Positions 44,468 to 53,550 of a stretch of 64,000 nucleotides of DNA are shown piece after piece. The notes below the pieces were generated by a model, which made no database searches, had not been told where the DNA came from, and saw nothing but the letters and a program-made list of their open reading frames with translations. The position numbers were made by a program, and so were the translations under genes. Source of the stretch: Amorphoplanes friuliensis DSM 7358 (GTDB lineage Bacteria; Actinomycetota; Actinomycetes; Mycobacteriales; Micromonosporaceae); contig NC_022657.1 in NCBI RefSeq assembly GCF_000494755.1, positions 6,473,501 to 6,537,500 on the forward strand, in the 5' to 3' direction. Numbering within the stretch: position 1 is the first letter of the stretch; each line of letters begins with the position of its first letter.

Positions 44468-45646
44468 TTAGAAGAGCTGTCCTAATTGGAAGACCAGATT
44501 GTCCCACCACTCGGACACCACGGAGAGATAGGCCCGGCCGACGGTGGAGACGGCCACGGCCGAGGCCATCGCCGCGACCGCGGAGAGCACGAGCAGCAGC
44601 AGCGACGAGCCGGAGATGTTCTGCTTGTAGAGCCGGCTCACGCCCTTGGCGTCGACCAGCTTGCCGCCGACCTTGAGCCGGGTCAGGAACGTCGAGGCCA
44701 TGCCGCCGCGGCCCTTGTCCAGGAACTCGACGAGGTTGGCGTGGGTGCCCACGGCCACGATCAGCGTGGCGCCCTTGTCGTCGGCGAGCAGCATCGCCAG
44801 GTCCTCGCTGGTCGCGGCGGCCGGGAAGGTCACCGCCGGCACCCCGAGCCCGTGCACACGGTCCAGCCCGGGCGCGCGCCCGTCCGGGTACGCGTGCACG
44901 ATCACCTCGGCCCCGCAGCGCAGCACGTCGTCGGTGACCGAGTCCATGTCGCCGATGATGATGTCGGGGGTGTACCCGGTCTCGACCAGCGCGTCGGCCC
45001 CGCCGTCGACACCGATGAGCACCGGCTTGAACTCGCGGATGTAGGGCCGCAGCACGTCCAGGTCGGCCTTGTAGTCGTAGCCGCGCACGACGATGAGCAC
45101 GTGGCGCCCGGAGATCTGGGTCTCGACGTCGGGCACACCCACGCCGTCGAGCAGCAGGTCGCGCTCCTGCTTGAGGTAGTCCATGGTGTTCGCGGCGAAC
45201 GCCTCGAGCTGCACGGACAGGCCTTCGCGGGCGTCGGCCATGGCGGCGGCGACGGTCTGCGTGTCCTGCTGGATGCCGGTGGCCACGGGTTCGCCGTCGA
45301 GCAGCACCGTGTCGCCCTCGATGCTGATCAGGTCGCCCTCGTTGATCCGGTCGAAGACTTCTTCGCCCAGGTCGTCGATGAGCACGATGCCGGCCTGGAT
45401 CAGGACCTCGGGACCGAGGTTCGGATAGCGCCCGGAGATCGAGGGCTTGACGTTGAGTACCGCGGCGACGCCGACGGCGACCAGCGAGTCGGCGGCGACC
45501 CGGTCGATGTCGACGTGGTCGATGATCGCGATGTCGCCGGGGCGCAGTCGTCCGACCAGGCGCTTGGTCCGGCGATCGAGGCGGGCGGTGCCGGAGAAGG
45601 CTCCCGGTTCGACGCTCCGGGTCCGGCGCAAGGTGGGAAGTCGCAT
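44468..45646 (-). CDS. steA: SteA, divisome-associated thiamine pyrophosphokinase-like protein
   Basis: ATG 45646 is chosen because AGGA lies 8 bases upstream and the family begins RLPTLRRT; upstream ATGs exist. The 392-residue protein has a nucleotide-binding, TPK-like region (~215-300, with LIGVDGGADALVETGYTPDIIIGDMDS) and a C-terminal membrane helix (~350-372). This is the layout of SteA, which with SteB organises cell-wall hydrolysis at septation in actinobacteria. The genes form an operon. Confidence 0.88.
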   Translation of the reverse strand: MRLPTLRRTRSVEPGAFSGTARLDRRTKRLVGRLRPGDIAIIDHVDIDRVAADSLVAVGVAAVLNVKPSISGRYPNLGPEVLIQAGIVLIDDLGEEVFDRINEGDLISIEGDTVLLDGEPVATGIQQDTQTVAAAMADAREGLSVQLEAFAANTMDYLKQERDLLLDGVGVPDVETQISGRHVLIVVRGYDYKADLDVLRPYIREFKPVLIGVDGGADALVETGYTPDIIIGDMDSVTDDVLRCGAEVIVHAYPDGRAPGLDRVHGLGVPAVTFPAAATSEDLAMLLADDKGATLIVAVGTHANLVEFLDKGRGGMASTFLTRLKVGGKLVDAKGVSRLYKQNISGSSLLLLVLSAVAAMASAVAVSTVGRAYLSVVSEWWDNLVFQLGQLF

Positions 45647-45794
45647 CCATGCCATCCTGACATGCCTGTTCACCCGTCACTCACGCGACATGCACAAGGT
45701 CACCAACAAATGCGACAAATTGCCGTCACTCGGAGCGGCGGTGGTGGTGATGGGGGTTCTTGTCGTCGTCGTTGTCACCGTTCGCGAGCCGTTA

Positions 45795-45900
45795 CCTTTC
45801 AGTGCGCTTTAGTGAGCACACGGTTGGTAGTCCCGCCTTGCGGAGGGACGGTCCCGGTCTAACCGACTGGTGTCGTGCCGGGTTGACGCTTCGTAGCCAC
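45795..45900 (-). ncRNA. putative omegaRNA and right end of the second TnpB element
   Basis: On the minus strand, downstream of the TnpB reading frame, lie a GTCCC...GGGAC stem (45830-45849) and GGGACGGTCCC (45845-45855). An AT-richer stretch follows, ending in TGAAAGG (45801 to 45795). TnpB guide RNAs come from this position. The guide would begin TAACGGCTCGCGAACGG. Inference from structure and the shared terminal hexamer. Confidence 0.4.
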
Positions 45901-47178
45901 CTGCCCGCGTGTGCGGGGCTTCTGGTCGGCTCCACGTCCTGCCACCGGGCCACTCCCGGCGGTGTCGAACTGCGCCGCGAGGGCGGCCAGGTTGAGTGCG
46001 GCGTTGCGGTCGCGGTCGATGATCAGGCCGCATGCCTGGCAGTGGTACTCGCGCTCGGACAGGGCCAGCTTGGCTTTCACCGTGCCGCATGCCGAGCAAG
46101 TTTTCGAGGATGCATACCAGCGGTCGGCGATCAGCAGCCGGCCGCCGTTCCACCCGGTCTTGTAAGCGAGCTGGCGGCGGATCTCGGCGAACCCGGCGTC
46201 GGCGATATGCCGGGCCAGGCGACGGTTGCGCAGCATGCCGGTGACGTTGAGGTCCTCGACCACGATCGTGTGGTGCTCGCGGGTGAGGCGGGTGGTCAGC
46301 TTGTGCAGCCCGTCGCGGCGCAGATTACTCACCCGGGTGTGCGCACCTCCGAGCCGGGCCGCGGCCTGTTCCCAGCGTTTCGACGGGCGGCGGCCGGTAC
46401 GCCGGTCCGGTCCGGTCTTGCGCGACAGGGCCCGGGCAAGCGAGCGCATCCGCTGCTGCGCGGCCACGAGGTGCCGCGGGTTGTCGATGAGTTCGCCGGT
46501 GGACAGCACGGCGAGGGTTTTGATCCCGACGTCGACACCGACCACGCTGGCGGGCCGGGCCGGTATGTGTTCGGCCCGCTCGACCTCGACGGTGAACGAC
46601 ACGTGCCAGCGTCCCCGGTCACGACGCACCGTGGCGGACATGATCCGCGCGGTCCCAAGGTCGAGGCGCCGGGCGAGTTTGCGGGCCGACTCGTGCAGCT
46701 TCAACCGGCCCAGCCGCGGGAGGACGACGTGCATGCGGTCGGGCTCGACCCGGATCGACCCGGTCGTGAACCGCACCGATGGTGTGGTGCGGCGCCGGGA
46801 CTTGAACCGGGGGAAACCGACCGGCCGCCCAGCGCGTGTGCCGGTGCGGGAGCCGGCCCAGTTCTTCAGGCCGCGGGCCAGTGCGTCCAGTCCGGTGTTG
46901 AACGCCTCTTTGGACACCTCGGGCCACCACGGCGCCACCTGTGGTTTTGCCTGGTTCCACGCCTTACGCAGCCCGGCGAGCGACCAGGACAAAGGCGGCG
47001 TCAGCAACTCGCCGGGCACGCCGTAGGAACTCTCGGCTGTCCGTTGGTCCATCACCGCCTTGGCCCTGGCCAATGCCCAGTTGTGCGCGACCCGGGCAGC
47101 CCCGGCATGCGCGAGGACGTCACGTTCCTGACCGGGAGTGAGATCAAGCGCGAACCGATACGCCTGAACCGCCTTCAC
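45859..47178 (-). CDS. tnpB: TnpB RNA-guided endonuclease
   Basis: This 439-residue protein has N-terminal MKAVQAYRFALDLTPGQ, RuvC-I VVGVDVGIKTLAVLSTG (~233-249), RuvC-II IVVEDLNVTGM (~318-328), a CSACG...CQACG zinc ribbon (~366-388) and RuvC-III DRDRNAALNLAA (~391). All catalytic acidic residues (D, E, D) are present, so it should be an active guide-RNA nuclease. It differs clearly from the first TnpB in the window, so they are separate insertions. No TnpA is nearby. Confidence 0.9.
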   Translation of the reverse strand: MKAVQAYRFALDLTPGQERDVLAHAGAARVAHNWALARAKAVMDQRTAESSYGVPGELLTPPLSWSLAGLRKAWNQAKPQVAPWWPEVSKEAFNTGLDALARGLKNWAGSRTGTRAGRPVGFPRFKSRRRTTPSVRFTTGSIRVEPDRMHVVLPRLGRLKLHESARKLARRLDLGTARIMSATVRRDRGRWHVSFTVEVERAEHIPARPASVVGVDVGIKTLAVLSTGELIDNPRHLVAAQQRMRSLARALSRKTGPDRRTGRRPSKRWEQAAARLGGAHTRVSNLRRDGLHKLTTRLTREHHTIVVEDLNVTGMLRNRRLARHIADAGFAEIRRQLAYKTGWNGGRLLIADRWYASSKTCSACGTVKAKLALSEREYHCQACGLIIDRDRNAALNLAALAAQFDTAGSGPVAGRGADQKPRTRGQVATKRQPGTTPVG

Positions 47179-47251
47179 GCCGACCCGCCTGCGGTCACGG
47201 CCTCGACCGCACGCCGGGACACGGCTTGCCGCGCCGGGCGGTTGCGCACGA

Positions 47252-49009
47252 TCAGCCGCGCTTTTCCCGGTCGGCGACCGCGAGCAACTCCTCCGCGTGC
47301 GCGATACCCAGGTCGGAGTCGGGCAGACCGGCCAGCATCCGGGCCAGCTCGCGCGCCCGCTCGGTCTCCTCGACGATGCGCACCCCGCTGGTGGTGATCG
47401 CGCCGCCGGTGTCCTTGGCGACGACCAGGTGCCGGTCGGCGAACGCGGCCACCTGCGGCAGGTGCGTCACGACCAATACCTGGTGGGTGCGGGCCAGCCG
47501 GGCCAGCCGGCGGCCGATCTCGACCGCGGCCTGACCACCGACACCGGCGTCGACCTCGTCGAAGACCAGCGTCGGCGGGCCACCGGCACCGGCGAAGACG
47601 ACCTCTATGGCCAGCATGACCCGCGACAGCTCACCGCCGGACGCACCCTTCTGCAGCGGCAGGGCCGGTGCACCGGGATGGGCGATAAGCCGCAGCTCGA
47701 TGTCGTCGCCGCCGTCGGGGCCGACGGCCACCTCGGAGCCGTCGACGGTCACGGTCGGCTCGTCACGGCCGGGCACCCGCGGCTGCACCGCGATCTCGAC
47801 CCGTGCGTGCGGCATGGCCAGACCGGCCAGCTCGACGCTGACCTGTCCGGCGAAGCGCCCGGCGGCCTCGACGCGGGCGGCGGTCAGCCGCCCGGCCAGC
47901 TCGCCGACGCTCGCCGCGAGACGGACACGTTCCTTGTCGAGCTCCTCGAGCAGCTCGTCGGAGTTGTCCAGGGCGGCCAGCCGGGTGCGGGCGTTCTCCG
48001 CCCAGGCGATGACGCCCTCGACATCGTCGGCGTATTTGCGGGTCAGTGCGCGCAGCGCCGCCCGTCGTTCGTAGATGACCTCGAGGCGGGCCGGGTCGGC
48101 GTCCAGCGCGCTGAGGTAGGCCGACAGCTCCGCGGAGACGTCACCCACGAGGGTGGCGGCCTCCTCGACGCGGGCGGCGAGCTCCCCCAGAGCCGGATCC
48201 ACCGTGGCCTGCGCTTCCAGCGTGCGCCGGGCGGTGCCCAGCAGCGACGTCGCGTCGGGGGTCTCCTCGGTGGCCTCTTCCCCACCGGCGAGCGCCTGGG
48301 CGGCCAGTGCCGCGGCCGTACGCAGACCCTCGGCGTGCTCGAGTCGCTGCACCTCGGCGCGCAGGTCGTCGTCCTCACCGGGCTGCGGGTCGACCCGGCT
48401 GATCTCGTCGAGACCCAGGGTGAGCAGGTCGGCCTCCTGGTTGCGCTCGCGGGCGTGGCGGCGGCGGTCGGCCAGATCCTCGACCACGGCCCGCCAGCGG
48501 GCGAACGACTCCCGGTAGGTCTCCAGCAGCTTCTCGTGCTCGGGACCGGCAAAACGGTCGAGCGCCGCGCGCTGCTCCGACGGGCGCAGCAGGCGCAGCT
48601 GGTCGGACTGCCCGTGCACGGCCACGACCTGCTCGCCGACCTCGCCGAGCATCGCCACCGGCATGCTGCGGCCACCGACGTGCGCCCGCGAGCGGCCCTC
48701 GATGGTCACCGTGCGGCTGAGCAGCACCGAACCGTCGTCGTCCATCTCGCCACCGGCGTCGGTGATGCGCGTCTGCACCGCGTCACCCAGCGTGCCCTCG
48801 AGGCGCAGCCGTCCCTCGACCACGGCACGTCCGGGGTCGGCGCGCACCCGGCCGGCGTCGGCGCGGCCACCGAAGAGCAGTCCGAGCCCGGTCACCACCA
48901 TCGTCTTGCCGGCACCGGTCTCACCGGTGATGGCATTCATGCCCGTGGTCAGCCGCAGCGTCGTGTCGTCGATGACGCCGAGCCCGGTGATGCGCAGTTC
49001 CTCCAGCAC
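47252..49009 (-). CDS. recN: DNA repair protein RecN
   Basis: This 585-residue SMC-like ATPase (GTG 49009) has Walker A ITGETGAGKTMVVTGLGLL (~30-48), a long coiled-coil middle (~160-370), an ABC signature LPLQKGASGGELSRVMLA (~465-482) and Walker B PTLVFDEVDAGVGG. RecN acts in double-strand break repair with RecA. Length and motifs are normal. It follows nadK and tlyA, the common actinobacterial order, with a TnpB element now inserted after it. Confidence 0.95.
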   Translation of the reverse strand: MLEELRITGLGVIDDTTLRLTTGMNAITGETGAGKTMVVTGLGLLFGGRADAGRVRADPGRAVVEGRLRLEGTLGDAVQTRITDAGGEMDDDGSVLLSRTVTIEGRSRAHVGGRSMPVAMLGEVGEQVVAVHGQSDQLRLLRPSEQRAALDRFAGPEHEKLLETYRESFARWRAVVEDLADRRRHARERNQEADLLTLGLDEISRVDPQPGEDDDLRAEVQRLEHAEGLRTAAALAAQALAGGEEATEETPDATSLLGTARRTLEAQATVDPALGELAARVEEAATLVGDVSAELSAYLSALDADPARLEVIYERRAALRALTRKYADDVEGVIAWAENARTRLAALDNSDELLEELDKERVRLAASVGELAGRLTAARVEAAGRFAGQVSVELAGLAMPHARVEIAVQPRVPGRDEPTVTVDGSEVAVGPDGGDDIELRLIAHPGAPALPLQKGASGGELSRVMLAIEVVFAGAGGPPTLVFDEVDAGVGGQAAVEIGRRLARLARTHQVLVVTHLPQVAAFADRHLVVAKDTGGAITTSGVRIVEETERARELARMLAGLPDSDLGIAHAEELLAVADREKRG

Positions 49010-49142
49010 AGGCCGAAGGGTATCGGTGCCCACCGACAATTGCCCACCGCACCCGGCCGCCGAGATCTGTTCGCGACGCAGCGGACCGGGCGGCCGGCCT
49101 GCGAACGGGTGCGGGCCGGGCCCGGCCACGGTTACTGCTCGA

Positions 49143-50030
49143 TCAGCGTCGATTCCCCCGCCAGCCGTCCACCGGCAGACCGAACTTCGCCACCAGCGTG
49201 TCGGTGAACGGCCGCGGCGCGAGCCGGACCAGGCGTACCGGAAGCTCCCCGCGCTGGACCGTGACCTGCGCACCAGGCGGCAGATCCCAGGTCCGGCGCC
49301 CGTCGCAGCACAGCACCGCGAAGGACGTGTACGGGTCGACGGTCAGCACGAACACCGACGTCGGCGCCGTCACCAGCGGCTTGCTGAAGAGCGCGTGCGC
49401 GCTGATCGGCACCAGCAGCAGCGCCTCGACCTCGGGCCAGACGACCGGGCCACCACCGGAGAACGCGTACGCGGTGGAACCCGTCGGTGTGGCGCACACG
49501 ACACCGTCGCAGCCGTACCGCGACAGGGGCCGGCCGTCGACGTCGACGAGCAGCTCGAGCATCTGGGCCCGCTGGCCCTTCTCGACGCTGACCTCGTTGA
49601 GCGCCCACGAGTCGGCGATGAGCCGCCCGTCGTACTCGGCGCGGACGTCGAGGGTGAGGCGTTCGTCCACGGTGTAGTCGCCGGCGACGATGTCGCGCAC
49701 CGTCTGGTCGATCGTGCTCAGCTCGGCCTCGGCCAGGAAGCCGACCTTGCCGAGGTTGACCCCGAGCAGCGGCGTCTTGGCCGGGCGGGCCAGCTCGGCG
49801 GCGCGCAGGAACGTCCCGTCGCCACCGAGCGCGATGACGATCTCGGCGCCCTCCGCGGCCGTCGGGTCGTCGACAGGGGTCACACCGGCGGGCAGCTCGA
49901 GGTCGGCGACCTCCTGCGCGATGACGCGTACCTCAAAACCGGCCTCGACCAGATCACGGGCAACGGTCTGGGCATGCTGTGTGCTCTGCCGTCGACCGGT
50001 GTGGGTGACCAACAACGCGGACCGCGTCAC
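49143..50030 (-). CDS. nadK: NAD kinase
   Basis: This 295-residue enzyme starts at GTG 50030 with GGAGG upstream and a 4-base overlap with tlyA. It has IVIALGGDGTFLRAAE (~64-79, the GGDGT motif), LGVNLGKVGFLAE, SWALNEVSV with the NE pair (~140), and VCATPTGSTAYAFSGGGP (~173-190). It phosphorylates NAD to NADP. The C-terminal basic tail (DGWRGNRR) is ordinary. Confidence 0.95.
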   Translation of the reverse strand: MTRSALLVTHTGRRQSTQHAQTVARDLVEAGFEVRVIAQEVADLELPAGVTPVDDPTAAEGAEIVIALGGDGTFLRAAELARPAKTPLLGVNLGKVGFLAEAELSTIDQTVRDIVAGDYTVDERLTLDVRAEYDGRLIADSWALNEVSVEKGQRAQMLELLVDVDGRPLSRYGCDGVVCATPTGSTAYAFSGGGPVVWPEVEALLLVPISAHALFSKPLVTAPTSVFVLTVDPYTSFAVLCCDGRRTWDLPPGAQVTVQRGELPVRLVRLAPRPFTDTLVAKFGLPVDGWRGNRR

Positions 50031-50887
50031 GAATCCTCCAGAGGGGGCGAAACCGGCGGCAATGCCGGCCCGGCGGAGGCTACCGCGCCGGACGGGCCGG
50101 CGGCGACCACGGCCTGGACGTGACTCTCGTCCGCGGGCGGCGCACCGCGACGGAACCACAGGAAGAACTCGACGTTCCCGCTCGGCCCCGGCAGCGGGCT
50201 CGCGGCGACCCCGGCGACACCCAGCCCCAGCTGAGCGCCGGTGGCGGCCACGTCGAGGACCGCCTCGGCCCGCAGCAGCGGATCGCGCACGACCCCGCCG
50301 GAGCCGACACGTTCCTTGCCGACCTCGAACTGCGGCTTGACCATCAGCGCGAGATCACCGTCGGGCCCGGTGCAGGCGGCCAGCGCGGGCAGCACCAGCC
50401 GCAACGAGATGAACGACAGATCCGCCACCGTGAGATCGACCGGCCCGCCGAGCATGTCGGGTGTCAGAGTGCGCACATTGGTGCGTTCCATGACAGAAAC
50501 CCGCTCATCGGTGCGCAACGGCCAGGCCAGCTGCCCGTAGCCGACGTCGACGGCGTAGACGTGCCCGGCGCCCTCGCGCAGCAGCACGTCGGTGAAACCC
50601 CCGGTGGAGGCGCCCGCGTCCAGGCAGCGCCGCCCCTTGACCACCAGGCCGTCGAAGGCCGCGAGCGCCCCGGCGAGCTTGTGGCTGCCCCGGGACACGT
50701 ACTCAGTGGCCGGATCGTCGCCGGTCACGATCACCGGATCGGCGGGGTCGATCATCGTGGCGACCTTCTGCGCCACGGTGCCACGCACCTGCACGCGGCC
50801 GGCCGCGACCAGCGAGGCCGCCTGCTCCCGCGACCGGGCCAGCTTGCGGCGGACGAGCTCGGTGTCGAGACGCGCACGGCGGGCCAT
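50027..50887 (-). CDS. tlyA: TlyA rRNA 2'-O-methyltransferase
   Basis: This 286-residue protein has an N-terminal S4 RNA-binding domain (ARLDTELVRRKLARSREQA) and an FtsJ-like methyltransferase domain. The K-D-K-E set is seen as SRGSHKLAGAL, CLDAGASTGGFTDVLL (SAM site, ~88-103), VADLSFISLRLV and MVKPQFEVG. TlyA modifies 16S and 23S rRNA and affects capreomycin sensitivity in mycobacteria. The last ~30 residues are a low-complexity extension. Confidence 0.93.
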   Translation of the reverse strand: MARRARLDTELVRRKLARSREQAASLVAAGRVQVRGTVAQKVATMIDPADPVIVTGDDPATEYVSRGSHKLAGALAAFDGLVVKGRRCLDAGASTGGFTDVLLREGAGHVYAVDVGYGQLAWPLRTDERVSVMERTNVRTLTPDMLGGPVDLTVADLSFISLRLVLPALAACTGPDGDLALMVKPQFEVGKERVGSGGVVRDPLLRAEAVLDVAATGAQLGLGVAGVAASPLPGPSGNVEFFLWFRRGAPPADESHVQAVVAAGPSGAVASAGPALPPVSPPLEDS

Positions 50888-50916
50888 CAGATCAAAACCT
50901 TCTCATCGGTACGGGC

Positions 50917-51276
50917 TCAGCGGTCGATGCTCGCCAGAGTCTCCTGCAGCACCTGATGCGCAGCCTCGTACTCGGCGATCTGGTCGGCCGGGGCGAGGGC
51001 GGCGGCATTGGCCAGCGACTGCAGCACGGCGTCGACGGCGGGATGGCCGGTGCCGCCACCGTCCGGCGGGCTGACCGCCGGGGGCTGCTGCGGGCTGTAC
51101 TGCTGGGGCTGCTGCGGGCTGTGCTGCGGCTCGGGGCGGTAGGCCGGGGCCTGGGGCTGAGCCTGGGGCTGCGGCGGGCCCGGGCGGAAGCCTCCCGGGG
51201 GCGGTCCCGGGCGGAAACCGCCGGACGGCGGGCCCGGACGCGGGTTCACGGGCGGCTGCTGGTTCGGGTACGTCAC
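50917..51276 (-). CDS. proline/glutamine-rich small protein
   Basis: This 119-residue protein has a Pro/Gly/Gln-rich N-terminal two-thirds (repeats of GGFRPGPP and QQPQQ) and a C-terminal helix (PAVDAVLQSLANAAALAPADQIAEYEAAHQVLQETLA). The helix is conserved in actinobacterial neighbours of tlyA. It overlaps the upstream Lys/Ala-rich gene by 4 bases. The function is unknown; an interaction role is likely. Confidence 0.75.
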   Translation of the reverse strand: MTYPNQQPPVNPRPGPPSGGFRPGPPPGGFRPGPPQPQAQPQAPAYRPEPQHSPQQPQQYSPQQPPAVSPPDGGGTGHPAVDAVLQSLANAAALAPADQIAEYEAAHQVLQETLASIDR

Positions 51277-52112
51277 GGCGTGGCCTCCGGCGCGGCGGGG
51301 TCAGTGGACTTGCGAGCCGCCTTCTTGGCGACGGTGGCCTTCGCGGCCTTGGCGGTCTTGCCCGGGGCGACGTTGGAGGCCACGGTCGCGGGCGTCACCT
51401 CGGCGGCCGGCGCCGTCTTCTTGGCGACCGCCTTCTTCGCCGGGACCTTCTTGGCGGCGGTCTTCCTGGCCGGCGGCAGCTCGGTCGCGGCCGCGGCTTC
51501 CTTCACCGCCGCGGTCGGCGCGGCCGCGGTCCCGGCCGGCGTCTCCGCCGACGTGGTCGTGCCCGCTGCCTTCTTCGCCGGCGGTGCCGACTTCGCAGCC
51601 GTCTTGGCCGTCTTGACTGGCGCGTTGGCCGGTGCCGTCTTTACCGGCGCGTTGCTCGCCGGTGCCGCCGCTGCCGCGGGCATCGCGTTCGGGGTCGCCT
51701 TGACCGCCTTCTTCGCGACCGCCTTCTTGGCCACGGCCTTCTTCGCCGGCGGAACCACCTCGGCCGGGCCCGGCTCGGCCAGCGTCACCTCGTCGGCCTC
51801 TGCGGCACCCGAGCGCGCCTCGCGCAGCTGCCGCTCCAGGTCACGCACACGCGTGGTCAGGTCGGACACCTCGTCGGCCGTCGCCAGCCCCACGAGGCCG
51901 AGCGCACGGTCCACCTCGTAGCGCACGATGTTGGTCAGCGCCTCGCGGTTGGCCACGCCGGTCGACATCAGGTCCTCGACCAGGCCCTGCAACTGCACCG
52001 CCGTTGCGCCGCCGCGGTTGACCAGGTCGCCCGCGACCTGCTGGGCCTTCTTACGGGGGGCCTCGGTCAATCCGAGCGCCAGCTCCAGATACGCCCGCCA
52101 TGCGTCCTGCAT
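51273..52112 (-). CDS. phasin-like/coiled-coil protein with PAKKA-rich tail
   Basis: ATG 52112 with GGAGAGGAG upstream. The first ~105 residues are helical (DAWRAYLELALGLTEAPRKKAQQVAGDLVNR, then a coiled-coil DLTTRVRDLERQLREA). The rest of the 279 residues is a Lys/Ala/Pro tail with AKKAVAKKAVAKK repeats, like histone H1-type nucleoid proteins. The tail suggests DNA or polyanion binding, the front a granule- or membrane-associated helix. It overlaps the Pro-rich gene. Confidence 0.7.
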   Translation of the reverse strand: MQDAWRAYLELALGLTEAPRKKAQQVAGDLVNRGGATAVQLQGLVEDLMSTGVANREALTNIVRYEVDRALGLVGLATADEVSDLTTRVRDLERQLREARSGAAEADEVTLAEPGPAEVVPPAKKAVAKKAVAKKAVKATPNAMPAAAAAPASNAPVKTAPANAPVKTAKTAAKSAPPAKKAAGTTTSAETPAGTAAAPTAAVKEAAAATELPPARKTAAKKVPAKKAVAKKTAPAAEVTPATVASNVAPGKTAKAAKATVAKKAARKSTDPAAPEATP

Positions 52113-52234
52113 GTGTCGCTCCTCTCCAACTCCCGCCACGCTTTTCGCAGCTGTCACGCTACCGGGCTTACCCGCAGGTGCATTGGGGTACCGTGCGGTG
52201 CGTCGAGGTCGTGTCGCACCAGGAGGTAACCGAA

Positions 52235-52570
52235 GTGGCCAGCGTGGACGAGTGCCGGCAGGCATTGCACGATCTTGCCGCCCGGCTGGACGCCAACGCG
52301 GAGACCCGCGGCAAGCTCGATCTGGACCGCACCCTCGCCTGCCGCGTGACCGATCTCGGCACGGCGTTCCACGCCCGGCTCACCGGCGGCCGCCTGGTCG
52401 ACATCACCGACGGCGACGACCCGAAGGCCAAGATCGCCCTGACCGCCGCCAGCGACGACCTGATCGCCCTGGTGACCGGCAAGCTCGACGTGACCAAGGC
52501 CGTCGCGTCCCGCCAGGTCTCGATCAAGGCCAACCCCTTCGACCTGCTCAAGCTGCGCAAACTCCTCTAG
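52235..52570 (+). CDS. SCP2 sterol-binding domain protein
   Basis: GTG 52235 has AGGAGG at 52221-52226. The 111-residue protein has DLDRTLACRVTDLGTAFHARLTGG and ADITD-like strands followed by LTAASDDLIALVTGKLDVTKAVASRQVSI, the SCP2/SCP-x lipid-binding fold. It probably binds a lipid or acyl-CoA. The gene is divergent from the Lys/Ala-rich gene and precedes the ABC operon but is separated from it by about 80 bases. Confidence 0.85.
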   Translation: MASVDECRQALHDLAARLDANAETRGKLDLDRTLACRVTDLGTAFHARLTGGRLVDITDGDDPKAKIALTAASDDLIALVTGKLDVTKAVASRQVSIKANPFDLLKLRKLL

Positions 52571-52650
52571 ACCCACCCTCGTGTACGTCGGGAGGCGTAC
52601 GCGAGAACCCGCACTGAGGACGACGCGGCCGCCCGGCGGCAGGGGCCACG

Positions 52651-53550
52651 ATGGCTCCCATGACACCACCGGTCGAGACGCGCGGCCTCACCAAACGCTT
52701 CGGCGCCCTGACCGCCGTCGACACGCTGGACCTGACCGTGCACGCGGGCGAGGTCTACGGCTTCCTCGGCCCGAACGGTGCCGGCAAGACCACCACCCTG
52801 CGCATGCTGCTCGGCCTGATCCGCCCGACGGCGGGTGAGGTGCGGCTGTTCGGCGAACCACCCGGGCGCCTCGACGGCGTCGGGGCCCTCATCGAGGGGC
52901 CGGCCTTCTATCCCTATCTCAGCGGCCGCGACAACCTGCGGGTGATGGCCCGTCATGCCGGTGTCACACCGGACCGGGTCGCCGTGGTGCTCGAGCAGGT
53001 CGACCTGACCGGCCGCGCCCGCGACCGCTACAGCACCTATTCGCTCGGCATGAAGCAGCGTCTCGGTGTGGCCGCCGCCCTGCTCAAGGACCCGCGCCTG
53101 GTGATCCTCGACGAGCCCACCAACGGTCTCGACCCGGCCGGGATGGCGGACATGCGGCTGCTCGTGCGCCGCCTCGGTGCGTCCGGCTGCACGGTGCTGC
53201 TCTCCAACCACCTGATGACCGAGGTCCAGGAGCTGTGCGATCGCGTCGGCATCATCGCGGGCGGGCGGCTGATCGCCGAGAGCACCGTCGCCGAGCTGCG
53301 CGGTGACCGCACGCTGCGGCTGGTCGCCACTCCCCTGGACGCCGCCGCGGCCCGCGCCCGAACCCTGCTCGGCGCGGCCGCCGTCCGCATCACCGACGGC
53401 GGCCTCGATCTGGCCGTCACACCAGACCGCGCGGCCGAGGTGAACGCCACACTGGTCGGCGCGGGCATCGCAGTCAGCGAGCTGCGCCCCGAGGAACGCA
53501 GCCTGGAACAGGCCTTCTTCGCCCTGACCGGAGGCAACGGCAATGACTGA
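52651..53550 (+). CDS. ABC transporter ATP-binding protein
   Basis: This 299-residue ATPase has Walker A FLGPNGAGKTTTLRMLLGLI (~39-58), signature YSLGMKQRLGVAAALL (~130-145), Walker B RLVILDEPTNGLDPAG, and a switch His in LLSNHLM. The C-terminal ~80 residues are the regulatory part typical of drug- or lantibiotic-type (BcrA-like) ATPases. It overlaps the permease start by 8 bases, so they are one exporter. Confidence 0.95.
   Translation: MAPMTPPVETRGLTKRFGALTAVDTLDLTVHAGEVYGFLGPNGAGKTTTLRMLLGLIRPTAGEVRLFGEPPGRLDGVGALIEGPAFYPYLSGRDNLRVMARHAGVTPDRVAVVLEQVDLTGRARDRYSTYSLGMKQRLGVAAALLKDPRLVILDEPTNGLDPAGMADMRLLVRRLGASGCTVLLSNHLMTEVQELCDRVGIIAGGRLIAESTVAELRGDRTLRLVATPLDAAAARARTLLGAAAVRITDGGLDLAVTPDRAAEVNATLVGAGIAVSELRPEERSLEQAFFALTGGNGND

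Larger units (their letters stand above)
45795..47190 (-). mobile_element. solo TnpB element between steA and recN
   Basis: A TnpB gene without transposase interrupts the space between two housekeeping genes that lie close together in relatives. The right end is placed at TGAAAGG (45795). The left end is probably within 47179-47251 but shows no clear repeat. Confidence 0.55.
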
